A DNA stretch of 8,425 nucleotides from Thermoplasmata archaeon (lineage in GTDB: Archaea; Thermoplasmatota; E2; DHVEG-1). The position numbers were made by a program, and so were the translations under genes. The DNA is taken from the NCBI GenBank assembly GCA_003651045.1, contig QMTJ01000037.1, forward strand, positions 1 to 8,425, given 5' to 3'. The notes beneath the pieces were generated by a model that did not search any database, was not told where the DNA came from, and was given only the letters and a program-made list of their open reading frames with translations. Below, piece by piece: positions 8,301 through 8,425 of this stretch; position 1 is the first letter of the stretch, and each line of letters begins with the position of its first letter.

Positions 8301-8425
8301 ATATTTGTTACACTGTTTTCCTCCAGTATATCTTTTAAAACCGTTTTTATCTCTTCATCGGAGCAGTTTTCAAATGTTTTCCCGTATTCAAGTTGACATA
8401 CTTGATCAGCAATTGTCGGTAGCCC
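5384..8425 (-). CDS. RND/MMPL (HAE3-like) transporter, 5' end beyond the window, enlarged first extracytoplasmic loop
   Basis: The minus-strand frame is open from the window edge at 8425 to a TAA at 5386-5384, giving 1013 visible residues; the true start is further right. Numbering from the edge, residues 1-425 are extracytoplasmic, then five membrane helices (about 426-443, 447-469, 474-496, 522-542, 548-572), helix 7 (about 608-625), a second loop (about 626-831), and five more helices (about 832-852, 856-879, 884-906, 932-954, 958-984). The two halves are a tandem duplication: GLGVDYSVHL in one, GIGVDYAIHA in the other. Asp491/Tyr492 and Asp901/Tyr902 match the paired D-Y proton-relay residues of MmpL3-type pumps, so proton-driven export of a lipid or hydrophobic substrate across the membrane is likely; the substrate is unknown. 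The chain ends in a short lysine-rich cytoplasmic tail. The ATG at 7873 is internal: no Shine-Dalgarno site precedes it, and a protein starting there would lack helix 1. HAE3 proteins usually have about 700-900 residues, so this one is long. Confidence 0.9.
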   Translation of the reverse strand, partial: GLPTIADQVCQLEYGKTFENCSDEEIKTVLKDILEENSVTNIRIFNKDDPNEESDYNRFPRLSKGRSADEIDIKNCYLDFNDENIIFTIEVYDLSFFESKLKSPIPSTNVIEWYIDFENNIRPDERLNLSYKIAAHFEPKYPLWEIGKGFINNIKTLIKHLKNHQLFNAYTKEVYLWIKPKNQTMSFPIPLESSEIKIDVKKNQINIKIPREEIGRYGIAPRFGSFELPAKLTNFRAGTRYYQTPLLKLPWLRITANTSFVFDKLNKIREKPRLSGIANRLLKKISNYTLEDLDMFFNKSDKNLPLPDQIALKDIENSWVNCDIAPDRGVSTNLLFYKPLFFKDLQTLAKGFLSKNYNTNNETASCIMIIGVNSTGGYEGNLKINKKVISQLKKLDSAYNYVHVEGTGEGVISTQIHDITSKANQIIMPMIFIMIVIVLLISFRKISYVILPLFALSVSIIWIFGTMVLLGIPFSTMAVAVVPLMLGLGVDYSVHLSHNYRSELAQGKTPAEAIKISVTEIGEAMFLAMLTTVIAFLSFLTATVPPMRDFGLILALGIIYTFLTALTLQASVRYLVDRKKKQLDREKKKTFKINIFMGKFAKKILKHQKKIIAALLLITVVTAVEATQLKTEFDFNAFLPTETPSIKLYKRIQTEFPFSSQDQEYILLEGDVATTETLTGIMRTHMNLKDDKYIAKKADGSIKTTSIYTIIQQAVNNNKSLIKEFNLDEKTYIPNSNRDVKNLYDYLYDDTEYGFLTKSTLHRETDGRYDAAVIDIYVTLVDDSEKNEAFNKKVEILNTELNEDIEHYGNNVNAIVTGPMIITYKITSSLTHSQIISTIISLVLAALVLIIVYRRVTLGIIAMIPVMMSMIWILGTMYLAGYTLNVMTITVTSLTIGIGVDYAIHATERFRLVADKTGNITKAVTETISRTGGALLIAAMTTCLGFAVLIFAPIPPQVQFGIITSTTVLFSFITSVLLLPLVLARWAKWSKKKKGYIISPAPVDEKYLKEIEE
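7570..8314 (-). other. Beta-rich domain inserted in the first porter loop of the transporter (protein region)
   Basis: Visible residues about 38-285 of the transporter have no counterpart in its second loop. The stretch holds short alternating polar/hydrophobic strands: EIDIKNCYLDF (70-80), ENIIFTIEVYDL (83-94), NVIEWYIDFENN (109-120), LNLSYKIAAHFEP (127-139), TKEVYLWIKP (171-180), SEIKIDVKKNQINIKIP (194-210). The order (a D-I strand, an exposed 'iIFTIEV' strand, a 'yIDfeNN' strand, then 'inIkIPreeIG') recalls CBM9/DOMON-like beta-sandwich domains of surface proteins. Boundaries are approximate, and the fold name is inference from strand pattern, not a family match. Confidence 0.35.

Noticed and set aside
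1..8425. The three minus-strand genes as one functional operon or a novel multi-gene system
   Set aside because: The spacers of 91 and 155 bp contain T tracts typical of archaeal terminators, and the products (nuclease, metabolic enzyme, transporter) have no obvious shared pathway.

Overview
The window is AT-rich and almost entirely coding. It carries four protein genes. One runs rightward off the left edge, and three lie on the minus strand, the last of them running off the right edge. I saw no tRNA, rRNA, CRISPR array, insertion sequence or integration site. The best guess for the host is an anaerobic archaeon, probably euryarchaeal and possibly of the Thermoplasmatota. The reasons are an archaeal RecJ/GAN-type DHH nuclease, an RND transporter like the largely archaeal HAE3 group, a TTG start behind a GGTG ribosome-binding site, and oligo-T tracts without hairpins after genes. 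Lineage below domain level is a guess.

Layout, left to right. Positions 2-208 (+) are the C-terminal end of a probable FKBP-type peptidyl-prolyl isomerase. Its stop codon overlaps the end of the next gene tail-to-tail by 9 bp. Positions 200-1579 (-) encode a complete DHH/DHHA1 phosphoesterase. Positions 1580-1670 are a short spacer with a T-rich terminator and the ribosome-binding site of the DHH gene. Positions 1671-5228 (-) encode a complete single-chain pyruvate:ferredoxin oxidoreductase (NifJ type). Positions 5229-5383 are a spacer with a terminator-like T tract, candidate promoter elements and a good Shine-Dalgarno site. Positions 5384-8425 (-) encode a large RND/MMPL transporter that is still open at the window edge.

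The three minus-strand genes share a direction but probably not a function or a transcript, because each spacer holds T tracts that would end transcription in archaea. The oxidoreductase serves central carbon and ferredoxin metabolism. The DHH protein is expected to act in DNA replication or repair. The transporter is an envelope protein.

The most interesting object is the transporter. The ATG at 7873 looks like a normal start but is internal: the frame stays open for 184 more codons to the window edge, that ATG has no ribosome-binding site, and the piece it would encode lacks the first transmembrane helix of the fold. The added sequence also shows that the first extracytoplasmic loop is about twice the size of the second. 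The excess looks like a beta-rich domain inserted into one of the two porter domains. The second point of interest is a one-chain bacterial-style oxidoreductase in what appears to be an archaeal genome.
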